Shown here: positions 1 through 6,576 of the stretch, in pieces
Position numbering within the stretch: position 1 is the first letter of the stretch
How the letters are laid out: each line of letters opens with the position of its first letter
NCBI GenBank assembly: GCA_016794765.1
Contig: JAEUJG010000287.1
Location: 1 to 10,089 of the forward strand
Reading direction: 5' to 3'
Source of the DNA: Spirochaetaceae bacterium
GTDB taxonomy: Bacteria > Spirochaetota > Spirochaetia > Treponematales > Rectinemataceae
DNA: 10,089 nucleotides
Translations under genes and position numbers: made by a program
Notes under the pieces: model-generated
Seen by the model: only the letters and a program-made list of their open reading frames with translations
Told to the model about the DNA's origin: nothing
The model's database searches: none

Positions 1-987
1 CTTTTCGGAGTGGCGGAACTCCTTGTCCTCAAGGCGCTCGAGGAGGAGCTTGAGGGCGCGGCGGCCGATCTCGCGCTTGGAGACTTCGTAGCTCGTGAGG
101 CCAGGCTCGGCCAGGGCGCCGAGTTCGATGTTGTCGAAGCCGACGACGGAGATCTCGCCGGGCACGTCGCGCCCCGCCTCCTTGAGCGCCTTCATCGCGC
201 CGAGGGCGATGATGTCGTTGACGCAGACGAGGGCGGTCGGGAGGGGGCGGTTCTTCGCGAGGAGAGCGCGCATGTCCTCGTAGGCGCCCTCGTAGCTCGG
301 ATCGACGGCGAAGCGCCGCGGGGCGGGGGCGGGGCGGGGGACAACCCGGTCCGGGCGGACGGCCGCCGCGGGCGCCCGGGCGGCCAGGGCCTCGAAAAAG
401 GCCAGCTCGCGGAGGCGGAAGTTCGGCGTCGCGATCTTGCCGACGACGATGCCGAAGTCGCGGTGCCCGAGCCCCCAGAGGTGGTCCGTGATGTCGTAGA
501 GGGCGCGCGCGTTGTCCATGTCCACGAAGTCGAGGTCGAGGTCGGGATAGTAGGCGTCGATGAAGATCTTGGGAGCCTCGAGCCGGGCGAGTTCCTCGAC
601 GTCGGCCCGGTCGAGCTCGGTGCCGAGGATCACGAGGCCTTCGGCCCCGGCGGGCTCGACGGCGGCCTGGAGGGTCGCGGGCGTCAGTCCCTCCAGGAAG
701 CGGAGGTCGACGACGAGGCCGGAGCGGCTGGCTTCGAACTGGAGCCCGTCGAGGTAGTCGGCGATGAAGCTCTTGTGGTGGGCGTTGAGGATGCGCCCGT
801 GCTTGGAGACGTGGAGTATGCGGATGACGCGGGAGCGGCGGCGGAGGCGCCGGTAGCCGAGCCTGTCGGCCTCGGCGACGATGCGGTCGCGGAGCTCCGG
901 CCCGACGCCGGGCTTGCCGTTGAGCGCGAGGGATACCGCCGCGATCGACGCGCCGGTCCGCTCCGCGATGTCCGCTATCGTAATCAT
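1..987 (-). CDS. LacI-family transcriptional regulator (3' end cut by window edge)
   Basis: DNA-binding repressor of the LacI/GalR family, probably controlling the divergent operon that starts at 1116. The visible 329 residues begin MITIADIAERTGASIAAVSL, the helix-turn-helix. A hinge follows (ALNGKPGVGPELRDRIVAEA, about residues 22-41), then LGYRR. From about residue 54 comes a periplasmic-binding-protein-like effector domain. It contains the family segments ending in GLVILGTELD (about 136-145), the GHRDFGIVVG-type segment (about 194-203), TALVCVNDIIALGAMKAL (about 262-279) and ISVVGFDNIEL (about 291-301). No stop occurs before base 1. Family members are usually 330-345 residues, so only a few residues should be missing. 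The start at 987 fits the family N-terminus exactly. There is no Shine-Dalgarno sequence upstream, and the best promoter ends 10 nt before the ATG. The effector is unknown; LacI members usually bind sugars. Confidence 0.95.
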   Translation of the reverse strand, partial: MITIADIAERTGASIAAVSLALNGKPGVGPELRDRIVAEADRLGYRRLRRRSRVIRILHVSKHGRILNAHHKSFIADYLDGLQFEASRSGLVVDLRFLEGLTPATLQAAVEPAGAEGLVILGTELDRADVEELARLEAPKIFIDAYYPDLDLDFVDMDNARALYDITDHLWGLGHRDFGIVVGKIATPNFRLRELAFFEALAARAPAAAVRPDRVVPRPAPAPRRFAVDPSYEGAYEDMRALLAKNRPLPTALVCVNDIIALGAMKALKEAGRDVPGEISVVGFDNIELGALAEPGLTSYEVSKREIGRRALKLLLERLEDKEFRHSEK

Positions 988-996
988 GGTAGGGCA

Positions 997-1025
997 ACGA
1001 TACCTTCGGCGCGGGGATTTGTCAA
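997..1025 (-). promoter_or_regulatory. Predicted sigma70-type promoter of the LacI-family gene
   Basis: Read on the minus strand, a perfect TTGACA -35 box (1025-1020) and a TATCGT -10 box (1002-997, 4 of 6 matches to TATAAT) are separated by exactly 17 nt. A transcript starting 6-7 nt after the -10 box would begin at about 990-991. That leaves only 3-4 nt before the ATG at 987, so the mRNA would be almost leaderless. No SD-like sequence lies upstream of the ATG, which agrees with this. Predicted from sequence only. Confidence 0.6.
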
Positions 1026-1036
1026 ACCGCCTAAGA

Positions 1037-1071
1037 CTAAAATAAGCTAAAACACAAATTAAAAAGTTTAG
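1037..1071. promoter_or_regulatory. Phased CTAAA half-sites between the divergent promoters; candidate operator
   Basis: CTAAAA occurs at 1037-1042 and again at 1047-1052, exactly one 10-bp step apart. The reverse complement TTTAG lies at 1067-1071, two further steps on. A related CTAAG is at 1031-1035. The segment sits midway between the two divergent -35 boxes (1020-1025 and 1080-1085), where a regulator could act on both genes. The region is strongly AT-rich inside GC-rich DNA, so chance repeats are possible. It is not a classic LacI palindrome with a central CG. Confidence 0.3.
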
Positions 1072-1079
1072 TTTTTATC

Positions 1080-1108
1080 TTGACGCTTTTTCGTAATGGT
1101 TCCATACT
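1080..1108 (+). promoter_or_regulatory. Predicted sigma70-type promoter of the transporter operon
   Basis: TTGACG (-35, 1080-1085, 5 of 6 matches) and CATACT (-10, 1103-1108, 4 of 6) are separated by exactly 17 nt. The predicted start site at about 1114-1115 falls directly before the GTG at 1116, so the operon mRNA would be leaderless or nearly so. The -10 box lies in the spacer of the inverted repeat at 1098-1115, so a protein bound there would block the promoter. Confidence 0.6.
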
Positions 1109-1115
1109 CAGAACC
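1098..1115. promoter_or_regulatory. Inverted repeat over the -10 box; candidate repressor operator
   Basis: GGTTC (1098-1102) and GAACC (1111-1115) form 5-bp inverted arms around an 8-nt spacer, giving an 18-bp site. It covers the predicted -10 box and start site of the transporter operon, the usual place for a repressor. The size suits a LacI-family dimer, but the centre is not symmetrical and there is no central CG, so assignment to the neighbouring regulator is only an inference. Confidence 0.35.
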
Positions 1116-2030
1116 GTGAAAGCGAAACCAGCCCTCGCGCCGCCCGGCGCGCGACTCCCGGACCGGACGGTGCTCCTCCTCCTCCTCGCGCCGGCCCTCG
1201 TCTATTTCGCCGTCTACCACCTCTGGCCCATCGCGGGGATGGTGATGGCCTTCCAGGACTACCGCATAGTCGGACCGAGCCGCTTCGCGGGGCTCAAGCA
1301 CTTCAGGACCCTCTTTTCCTCGCCCGCCTTCCTCGACGTGCTCCGGAACACGCTCATCATCAGCTCGATGAAGATCATCCTCTTCTTTCCGTTGCCCATC
1401 GTCTTCGCCCTCATGGTGAACGAACTCAGGTCCATGTTCCTCAGGAAATTCGTCCAGGCGACCGCCTACCTCCCGCACTTCCTCTCCTGGGTCGTCATCG
1501 CCGGCGTCTGGATCTCCTTCCTTTCCCCGGGCACGGGCGGCGCGAACCAGCTGCGCGGCGTCTTCGGCCTTCCGCCCGTCGACTACATGACGAGCAAGGG
1601 CCACATCCGTTGGGTCCTCTTCGCCTCCGAGACCTGGCGCAGCATGGGCTGGGACTCGATCATCTACCTCGCGGCCCTCATGCGCATCAGCCCGAGCCTC
1701 TACGAGTCCGCGGACATGGACGGCGCCTCGCCCCTCCAGAAGATGCGCTACGTGACCCTGCCCGAGCTCGTGCCGACGATGGTCACCGTCTTCATCCTCA
1801 ACCTGGGTTTCTTCCTCAACGCCGGCTTCGACCAGGTCTTCAACATGATGAACGACTCGGTCATCAGCGTGATCGACATCCTCGACACCTACGTCTACCG
1901 GATCGGACTCCTCAACATGCAGTACTCCTTCTCGACGGCCGCGAGCCTCTTCAAGGGCCTCATCGGGCTCGTCCTCATCCTCTCCACCCACGCCGCCTCC
2001 AAGCGCGTGACCGGCAAGGGGCTCTGGTGA
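1116..2030 (+). CDS. ABC transporter permease, LplB type
   Basis: Inner-membrane permease of a carbohydrate-type (CUT1) ABC importer, 304 residues, resembling LplB. A first membrane segment runs over about residues 19-41 (LLLLAPALVYFAVYHLWPIA), followed by the family's AFQDY. Further hydrophobic spans lie at about 78-101, 118-136, 180-190, 222-238 and 280-291. The EAA loop that contacts the ATPase is at about 193-217 (ESADMDGAS, then RYVTLPEL). The FDQVFNMMND segment (238-247) is typical of this subfamily. I chose GTG at 1116 because it gives a normal short cytoplasmic tail; the upstream in-frame TTG at 1080 is part of the -35 box. No SD is present, in line with a leaderless transcript. The stop overlaps the next gene's GTG by 4 nt, so translation is coupled. 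The substrate cannot be read from the sequence. Confidence 0.92.
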   Translation: MKAKPALAPPGARLPDRTVLLLLLAPALVYFAVYHLWPIAGMVMAFQDYRIVGPSRFAGLKHFRTLFSSPAFLDVLRNTLIISSMKIILFFPLPIVFALMVNELRSMFLRKFVQATAYLPHFLSWVVIAGVWISFLSPGTGGANQLRGVFGLPPVDYMTSKGHIRWVLFASETWRSMGWDSIIYLAALMRISPSLYESADMDGASPLQKMRYVTLPELVPTMVTVFILNLGFFLNAGFDQVFNMMNDSVISVIDILDTYVYRIGLLNMQYSFSTAASLFKGLIGLVLILSTHAASKRVTGKGLW

Positions 2031-2929
2031 CGCGCCGCGGCAAGCCTTCCTCCGCGCGGGACCGCCTCCTCCGCGGAATCATCGCCGGAGCGCTCCTCCT
2101 CGTCTCGGTGGTGGTGCTCGTGCCCATCCTGAACCTGGTGGCGCTGTCCTTCTCCGATCCGGGACGGGTCGCGGAGGTCCGCGGGCTCACGATCGTGCCC
2201 AAGGGCTTCTCCACGGTGAACTACCGCGTCCTCGCGGCCAATCCGCTCTTCGTGCGGAGCGTGCTCAACTCCCTGTTCATCACCGTCACGGGCACGGCCA
2301 TCAACCTCGTCCTGACCTCGATGGCCGCCTTCGCCCTGACCAGGAACTCCCTGCCGGGCCGCCGCTTCTTCATGATCCTCGTCGTCACGGTGATGGTCCT
2401 GGAGCCGGGCCTCATTCCCGAGTACCTGGTCGTCAAGAAGATCGGCCTCATGAACAGCCTGTGGTCGGTCATCCTCTACAAGGCCGTCAACGTCTACTAC
2501 CTCATCATCCTCATGCGCTTCTTCGAGGAGGTGCCCGTCTCCTTCATCGAGGCCGCGCGCGTGGACGGGGCGGGCTACGGCACGATCCTGTGGCGCATAA
2601 TGTTGCCCCTCGCCAAGTCCGCCCTCGCCACCTTGGGCCTCTTCTACGGCGTCTACCACTGGAACGAGTACTTCCGCGCGAGCATCTACCTGAGCGAGCC
2701 GACGAAGTACCCCCTCCAGCTCGTCCTGCGCCAGTTCGTCGTCCTCAAGGACAACACCACGCTCGTCGGCTCGGGCGCGATGTTCAGCTACGACGAGGCC
2801 GCGAGACTCAATTACGAAGGGCTCCAGGCGAGCACCATCGTCGTGGCCATGCTGCCGGTTCTCATCGTCTACCCCCTGATCCTCAAGTACTACACGAAAG
2901 GGGTCATGGAGGGCGGCGTCAAGGAATAG
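2027..2929 (+). CDS. ABC transporter permease, LplC/YtcP (AraQ-like) type
   Basis: Second inner-membrane permease, 300 residues, expected to pair with the permease encoded just upstream. The first membrane span is about residues 17-42 (IIAGALLLVSVVVLVPILNL). Others lie at about 76-104, 114-132, 148-163, 198-210 and 270-286. The EAA loop is complete at about 174-197 (IEAARVDGAGYGTILWRIML, then PLAKS). The C-terminus YPLILKYYTKGVMEGGVKE is close to the consensus tail of LplC-type permeases. The start is GTG at 2027, sharing GTGA with the previous stop, with AAGGGG (2016-2021) 5 nt upstream as ribosome site. Its stop codon sits beside the strong SD of the binding-protein gene, so all three transporter genes are tightly packed. 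Confidence 0.93.
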   Translation: MTRRGKPSSARDRLLRGIIAGALLLVSVVVLVPILNLVALSFSDPGRVAEVRGLTIVPKGFSTVNYRVLAANPLFVRSVLNSLFITVTGTAINLVLTSMAAFALTRNSLPGRRFFMILVVTVMVLEPGLIPEYLVVKKIGLMNSLWSVILYKAVNVYYLIILMRFFEEVPVSFIEAARVDGAGYGTILWRIMLPLAKSALATLGLFYGVYHWNEYFRASIYLSEPTKYPLQLVLRQFVVLKDNTTLVGSGAMFSYDEAARLNYEGLQASTIVVAMLPVLIVYPLILKYYTKGVMEGGVKE

Positions 2930-2933
2930 GAGG
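2928..2933 (+). promoter_or_regulatory. Full-consensus Shine-Dalgarno site of the solute-binding protein gene
   Basis: AGGAGG, followed by T, stands 5 nt before the GTG start at 2939 and overlaps the TAG stop of the permease gene. It is the strongest ribosome site in the window. It fixes the GTG start and fits the need to make more binding protein than permease from one mRNA. Confidence 0.85.
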
Positions 2934-2938
2934 TTGTC

Positions 2939-4354
2939 GTGAAGAAACGCATCGTCGCTTTCGCGCTCGCCGCGCTCGTCGTGGCCGGCGCCTGGGCCGC
3001 CGACCCCAAGGTCCGGATGGCCATCAAGGATCTGGACACCGACCCGAACGGGGAGGCCTTCATCCAGCTCATCGAGAAGGGCATGGCCGCGGCCGGCACG
3101 CCCGTCGACATCGAGCTCGTCAAGGTGCCCCAGGGCAACTACGCCGAGAAGATCAGCCTCATGATCATGTCCGGCGACGTTCCCGACCTCATCTACATGC
3201 AGGGCGGCGAGGACAATCTCGCCTCGCAGGGCGTCTTCGAGGACCTCCGGCCCTACGTCGCGAAGTCCAGGAACTACAAGGCGCTCATGGACGCGCACAG
3301 CGTCCAGCGCCTCGAGAGCTTCCCCTACATCACCTGGATCGCCCCGCCCCGCGTCCGCACCCCCGTGATGCGCCGCGACTGGTTCGATTCCCTGCCCTCC
3401 GCCAAGGCCCTCGTCGCCAACCCGACCGTGGACGCCTACTACGCCCTCTTCAAGGACCTCGTCGCCAAGAAGGGCGCCAAGTTCGGCATCACCGTGACCG
3501 GCGCGACCAACGGCTACGAGGAGCTCGACGCGATCTTCGACGCGGCTTTCGGCACGACCTCCACCTGGATGAAGGGCGGCGACGGCAAGTGGGGCTACGC
3601 CCGCGTGAGCCCGAACGAGAAGGCCAAACTCGAGTTCTACGCGAAGCTCTACAAGGAAGGTCTCCTTGATCCCGAGTATCTCACCAAGAAGTGGGATTCG
3701 AAGGAACAGGCCTTCTACGAGGGCAAGGCCGGCATGGTCCTCGGCGTCGCCCCCGGCTCCATCGACGTGTACAACACCAAGATGACCAAGGCCCAGGGCG
3801 TCGACCTCGTCGTCCTCCCGCCGCCCAAGGGCAAGGCCCAGGGCTACACGCCCTTCGTCGACGTGACGAAGGAGACCCGCGGCTTCGCCGTCGCCTCGAC
3901 CTCCAAGGTAAAGGCCCAGGCCTTCGCGATCCTCGACTTCATGTGGAGCCCCGCCGGCCTCAAGCTCGCCAAGCTCGGCATCCCCGGCCTCCACCACACC
4001 GACGACGGCAAGCAGTATGTCCTCGCCGACAAGTACGGCGAGTGGTACAACGGCTGGTTCGGCGATTCCTTCAACGGCTTCAATCCCGACAAGCCGCTTT
4101 CACGGCCCCTCGTCTCCAAGACCGCGACCGAGGCGGGCGCCATGGCCAAGAAGTACATGATGGCCGACAAGACCATCCTCATTCCCGAGCGGTACATCGC
4201 CAATTGGGACGCCATGACCAACCTCTACAAGGAGTACATGGCGGACATCGTCACCGGCAAGAAGCCGGTCTCCGCCTTCGACGAGTTCGTCGCGAAGTGG
4301 CGCAAGGCCGGCGGCGACGAGGTCACGAAATACGCGAACACCGTCCTGAAGTAG
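2939..4354 (+). CDS. Periplasmic extracellular solute-binding protein of the ABC importer
   Basis: Substrate-binding subunit, 471 residues, family 1 solute-binding fold similar to LplA-type proteins. Residues 1-20 form a signal peptide (MKKR, then a hydrophobic core) ending in AWA before ADPK, a signal peptidase I site. There is no lipobox, and I find no cysteine in the whole protein, so it should be soluble in a periplasm rather than a lipoprotein. Family segments include EKISLMIMSGDVPDLIYMQG (about 71-90), YEGKAGMVLG (about 260-269) and a C-terminal half rich in Trp and Tyr (GEWYNGWFGDSFNGFNPDKP, about 367-386), where such proteins often stack sugars. GTG at 2939 is set by the AGGAGG site and the signal peptide. 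It lies 9 nt after the permease stop. The ligand is unknown; the context suggests a sugar conjugate. Confidence 0.92.
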   Translation: MKKRIVAFALAALVVAGAWAADPKVRMAIKDLDTDPNGEAFIQLIEKGMAAAGTPVDIELVKVPQGNYAEKISLMIMSGDVPDLIYMQGGEDNLASQGVFEDLRPYVAKSRNYKALMDAHSVQRLESFPYITWIAPPRVRTPVMRRDWFDSLPSAKALVANPTVDAYYALFKDLVAKKGAKFGITVTGATNGYEELDAIFDAAFGTTSTWMKGGDGKWGYARVSPNEKAKLEFYAKLYKEGLLDPEYLTKKWDSKEQAFYEGKAGMVLGVAPGSIDVYNTKMTKAQGVDLVVLPPPKGKAQGYTPFVDVTKETRGFAVASTSKVKAQAFAILDFMWSPAGLKLAKLGIPGLHHTDDGKQYVLADKYGEWYNGWFGDSFNGFNPDKPLSRPLVSKTATEAGAMAKKYMMADKTILIPERYIANWDAMTNLYKEYMADIVTGKKPVSAFDEFVAKWRKAGGDEVTKYANTVLK

Positions 4355-4366
4355 ACTTAATCGTTT

Positions 4367-4410
4367 CTCCGCGGAGCGCGCCGGGGAGCTGCCCGGCGCC
4401 CTCCGCGGGG
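4367..4410 (+). other. Strong intercistronic RNA hairpin between the transporter and ARH genes
   Basis: Arms of 17 nt (4369-4385, CCGCGGAGCGCGCCGGG, and 4392-4408) pair with a single mismatch around a 6-nt loop (GAGCTG). One T-G and one C-G pair extend the stem outward to 4367 and 4410. No U-run follows on either strand, so it is not a typical intrinsic terminator. It begins 13 nt after the solute-binding protein stop and ends 36 nt before the next ATG. Hairpins in this place often protect the 3' end of the upstream binding-protein mRNA or reduce read-through. It is the main break within the operon. Confidence 0.7.
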
Positions 4411-4446
4411 AATCCCGAAGACCGAATACCTTTTCCTGGAGTATCC

Positions 4447-6576
4447 ATGCCCCCTATCCAGAGCGACTATCTCGAGCGGCTCTACGCCGGTTTCCTCGGC
4501 AAGAACGTCGGCATCCGCCTCGGCGCGCCCGTAGAACCGGCCATCTGGACCTACGAGCGCATCCGCGAGATCTACGGCGACATCACGGCTTACGTGAAAC
4601 CGTACCGGAATTTCGCCGCCGACGACGACGCGAACGGGCCGGTCTTTTTCGCGCGGGCCCTCCTCGACAAGGAAGACCGCTCGAAGCTCGAAGCCGTCGA
4701 CGTGGAGCGCGCCTGGCTCGACTACGCGCGCGACGGCGTGGGCATGTTCTGGTGGGGCGGCTACGGCAAGAGCACGGAGCACACCGCCTACCTCAACATG
4801 AAGAACGGCATCCACGCGCCCGAGTCCGGCTCCATCGGGCGGAACGGCAAGGTGGTCGCCGAGCAGATAGGCGGGCAGATCTTCATCGACACCTGGGGCC
4901 TCCTCTGGCCCGGCCGGCCCGACAAGGCGGCCGACTTCGCCGCGACCGCGGCGAGCGTCTCGCACGACGGGGCGGGCATCCACGGCGCCCGCTTCATCGC
5001 CGCCTGCATCGCCGCCGCCTTCACGGCGAAAGACATGGGCGAGGTCTTCGCCGCCGGCGCCGCCGAAGTGCCCGCGGGCTCGGACTACGCCCGGGTCCTG
5101 GCCGCCGTCAGGGACTTCCACCGCGCGAAGCCCGGCGACTTCCGCTCCTGCATGGAGATGCTCCTCGCCGAATGGGGCTACGACAAGTGGCCGGGACTTT
5201 GCCACATGATCCCGAACGCCGGCGTCTGCGCCCTCTCCCTCCTTTACGGCGAAGGCGACTTCTGCCGGACGGTGGAGATCGCGACGATGTGCGGATGGGA
5301 CACCGACTGCAACGCCGGCAACGTGGGCACGATCCTCGGCGTCCTCGGGGGCCTCGGGGGAATCCCCGCGCGCTACCGCGATCCGATCAACGACTCGATC
5401 GTGCTGTCGGGCATCGCAGGAACGCTCAACATCCTCGACCTGCCGACCTTCGCCCGGCGCCTGGCCGCGCAGGGCCACGAACTCGCCGGCGAGCCGGTGC
5501 CGCCCGCGCTCCTCCCCTTCGCGAAGGACGCCGAGGGCCTCCGCTTCGATTTCGCCCTGCCGGGTTCGACCCACGGCTTCAGGGTCTCCGATCCGAGCCG
5601 CTTCGCGGCCGTCCACCGCGAGGGCCTCGGGGCCGTCGTCGACGGAAAGGCCGGCAACGCCCTCGAGTTCCGCTTCGAGCGCGTGGAGCGGGAGCAGTCG
5701 GGCAAGCTCTTCCACAAGACCTTCTACCGCCGCCCGGACTTCGACGACGAGCGCTACAGCCCGACCTTCGCGCCGATCGCGCGCCCGGGCCACCGCGTCC
5801 GGATGAGCTTCCGCCTGGAGCGCTGGGAGGGCGAGAAGATCGGCGTCGAGGGCTATGTCCGGGACAGCCGGAACGGGCGCGACCGGACGACGACCGCCGC
5901 CGTCTTCCCCGCGCCCGGGAAGCGTTATACGCTCGAGTTCACCGTCCCCGACCTCGGGGGGTCCTCCGCGGACGAGGTCGGGCTGGTCCTGACCGGTTTT
6001 TCCGGCGCGAAGAAGCGCGACTCCGGCCGCCTCCTCCTGGAGGAGTTCGAGCTCGGCGGACTGGCGCATTATACGATCGACATCGCCGCGCAGTCCGTTG
6101 AGTTCGGCTGCGTCACGCCCTTCTCCCACGACAAGGGCGCCTGGACCGTCGAGGAGGGGCGCCTCCACCTCATGACCCACGAGAGGGCGGCCTCCTACAC
6201 GGGCGGCCACGCCGTCGCCGACCAGCGGGTCTCCGCCCGCGTGCGGCCCCTCGCCGGGACGAGCCATCTCGTCGCGGCGCGCTGCGGCGGCGCGATGCGC
6301 GGCTACTTCGCCGGCTTCGACGGGGAAGGGCGCGTCGCGATCCTCCGCAACGACTTCGGCGTCGAGCGGCTCGCCTCCGCGGCCTTTCCCTGGTCCCGGG
6401 GAAGCGACTACCTCCTCTCGCTCGAGGCGGTCGGCGACCGGCTCGCGCTCTCCGTCGACGGGAAGAAGGTCCTCGAGGTCCGCGACGGCGCGCATCGCGC
6501 CGGCATGGTCGGCTGCGGCTCCATGGAAGCCGCGCGCGCCCTCTACGGACCCTTCGAGGTCGAGGAGCTCTCGTGA
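4447..6576 (+). CDS. ADP-ribosylglycohydrolase-family protein with C-terminal beta-sandwich modules
   Basis: A 709-residue protein with no signal peptide, so probably cytoplasmic. Residues 1-345 form an ARH/DraG-type all-helical domain. AADDDANG (57-64) stands in place of the usual TDDT metal motif. SHDGAGIHGARFIAAC (172-187) and GWDTDCNAG (283-291, matching the family GxDTDxxA) supply the remaining metal-site elements. Residues 366-540 look like a jelly-roll, galactose-binding-like module. Residues 541-709 look like a LamG/concanavalin-type module (for example RALYGPFEVEEL at the end). Usual family length is 300-360, so the C-terminal half is an addition. Known members hydrolyse ADP-ribose glycosides; the neighbours suggest a small imported glycoside instead. 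ATG at 4447 has GGAG (4438-4441) 5 nt upstream. Its stop overlaps the next GTG by 4 nt. The ARH assignment is firm; substrate and C-terminal folds are inferred. Confidence 0.85.
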   Translation: MPPIQSDYLERLYAGFLGKNVGIRLGAPVEPAIWTYERIREIYGDITAYVKPYRNFAADDDANGPVFFARALLDKEDRSKLEAVDVERAWLDYARDGVGMFWWGGYGKSTEHTAYLNMKNGIHAPESGSIGRNGKVVAEQIGGQIFIDTWGLLWPGRPDKAADFAATAASVSHDGAGIHGARFIAACIAAAFTAKDMGEVFAAGAAEVPAGSDYARVLAAVRDFHRAKPGDFRSCMEMLLAEWGYDKWPGLCHMIPNAGVCALSLLYGEGDFCRTVEIATMCGWDTDCNAGNVGTILGVLGGLGGIPARYRDPINDSIVLSGIAGTLNILDLPTFARRLAAQGHELAGEPVPPALLPFAKDAEGLRFDFALPGSTHGFRVSDPSRFAAVHREGLGAVVDGKAGNALEFRFERVEREQSGKLFHKTFYRRPDFDDERYSPTFAPIARPGHRVRMSFRLERWEGEKIGVEGYVRDSRNGRDRTTTAAVFPAPGKRYTLEFTVPDLGGSSADEVGLVLTGFSGAKKRDSGRLLLEEFELGGLAHYTIDIAAQSVEFGCVTPFSHDKGAWTVEEGRLHLMTHERAASYTGGHAVADQRVSARVRPLAGTSHLVAARCGGAMRGYFAGFDGEGRVAILRNDFGVERLASAAFPWSRGSDYLLSLEAVGDRLALSVDGKKVLEVRDGAHRAGMVGCGSMEAARALYGPFEVEELS

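Noticed and set aside
10..1050. Plus-strand frame of 346 codons over the regulator gene
   Set aside because: The minus strand encodes a complete LacI-type helix-turn-helix and effector domain; the plus-strand translation is low-complexity and resembles nothing.
1080..1115. TTG at 1080 as start of the first permease
   Set aside because: It would place the start codon inside the predicted -35 box and add a 12-residue tail without family support; GTG at 1116 gives a normal N-terminus.
1895..3997. Long minus-strand open frame of 700 codons opposite the permease and binding-protein genes
   Set aside because: Its translation is rich in Asp, Glu, Val, Gly, His and Arg with no recognisable domain. 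It lies opposite genes with clear family motifs, and such frames are expected in DNA with high third-position GC.
4367..4410. Rho-independent terminator
   Set aside because: The stem is strong, but no run of T follows on the plus strand, nor a U-tract in the minus-strand reading, so I list it only as a hairpin.
4357..6495. Minus-strand open frame of 712 codons opposite the first ARH gene
   Set aside because: Low-complexity acidic and basic translation without motifs; the opposite strand has a well-supported ARH protein with metal-site motifs.
4447..6576. ARH protein as a DraG-type nitrogenase regulator or an antitoxin to an ADP-ribosyltransferase toxin
   Set aside because: No nitrogenase, DraT or ADP-ribosyltransferase gene is nearby, and the neighbours are importer and acyl-lyase genes, which points to catabolism.
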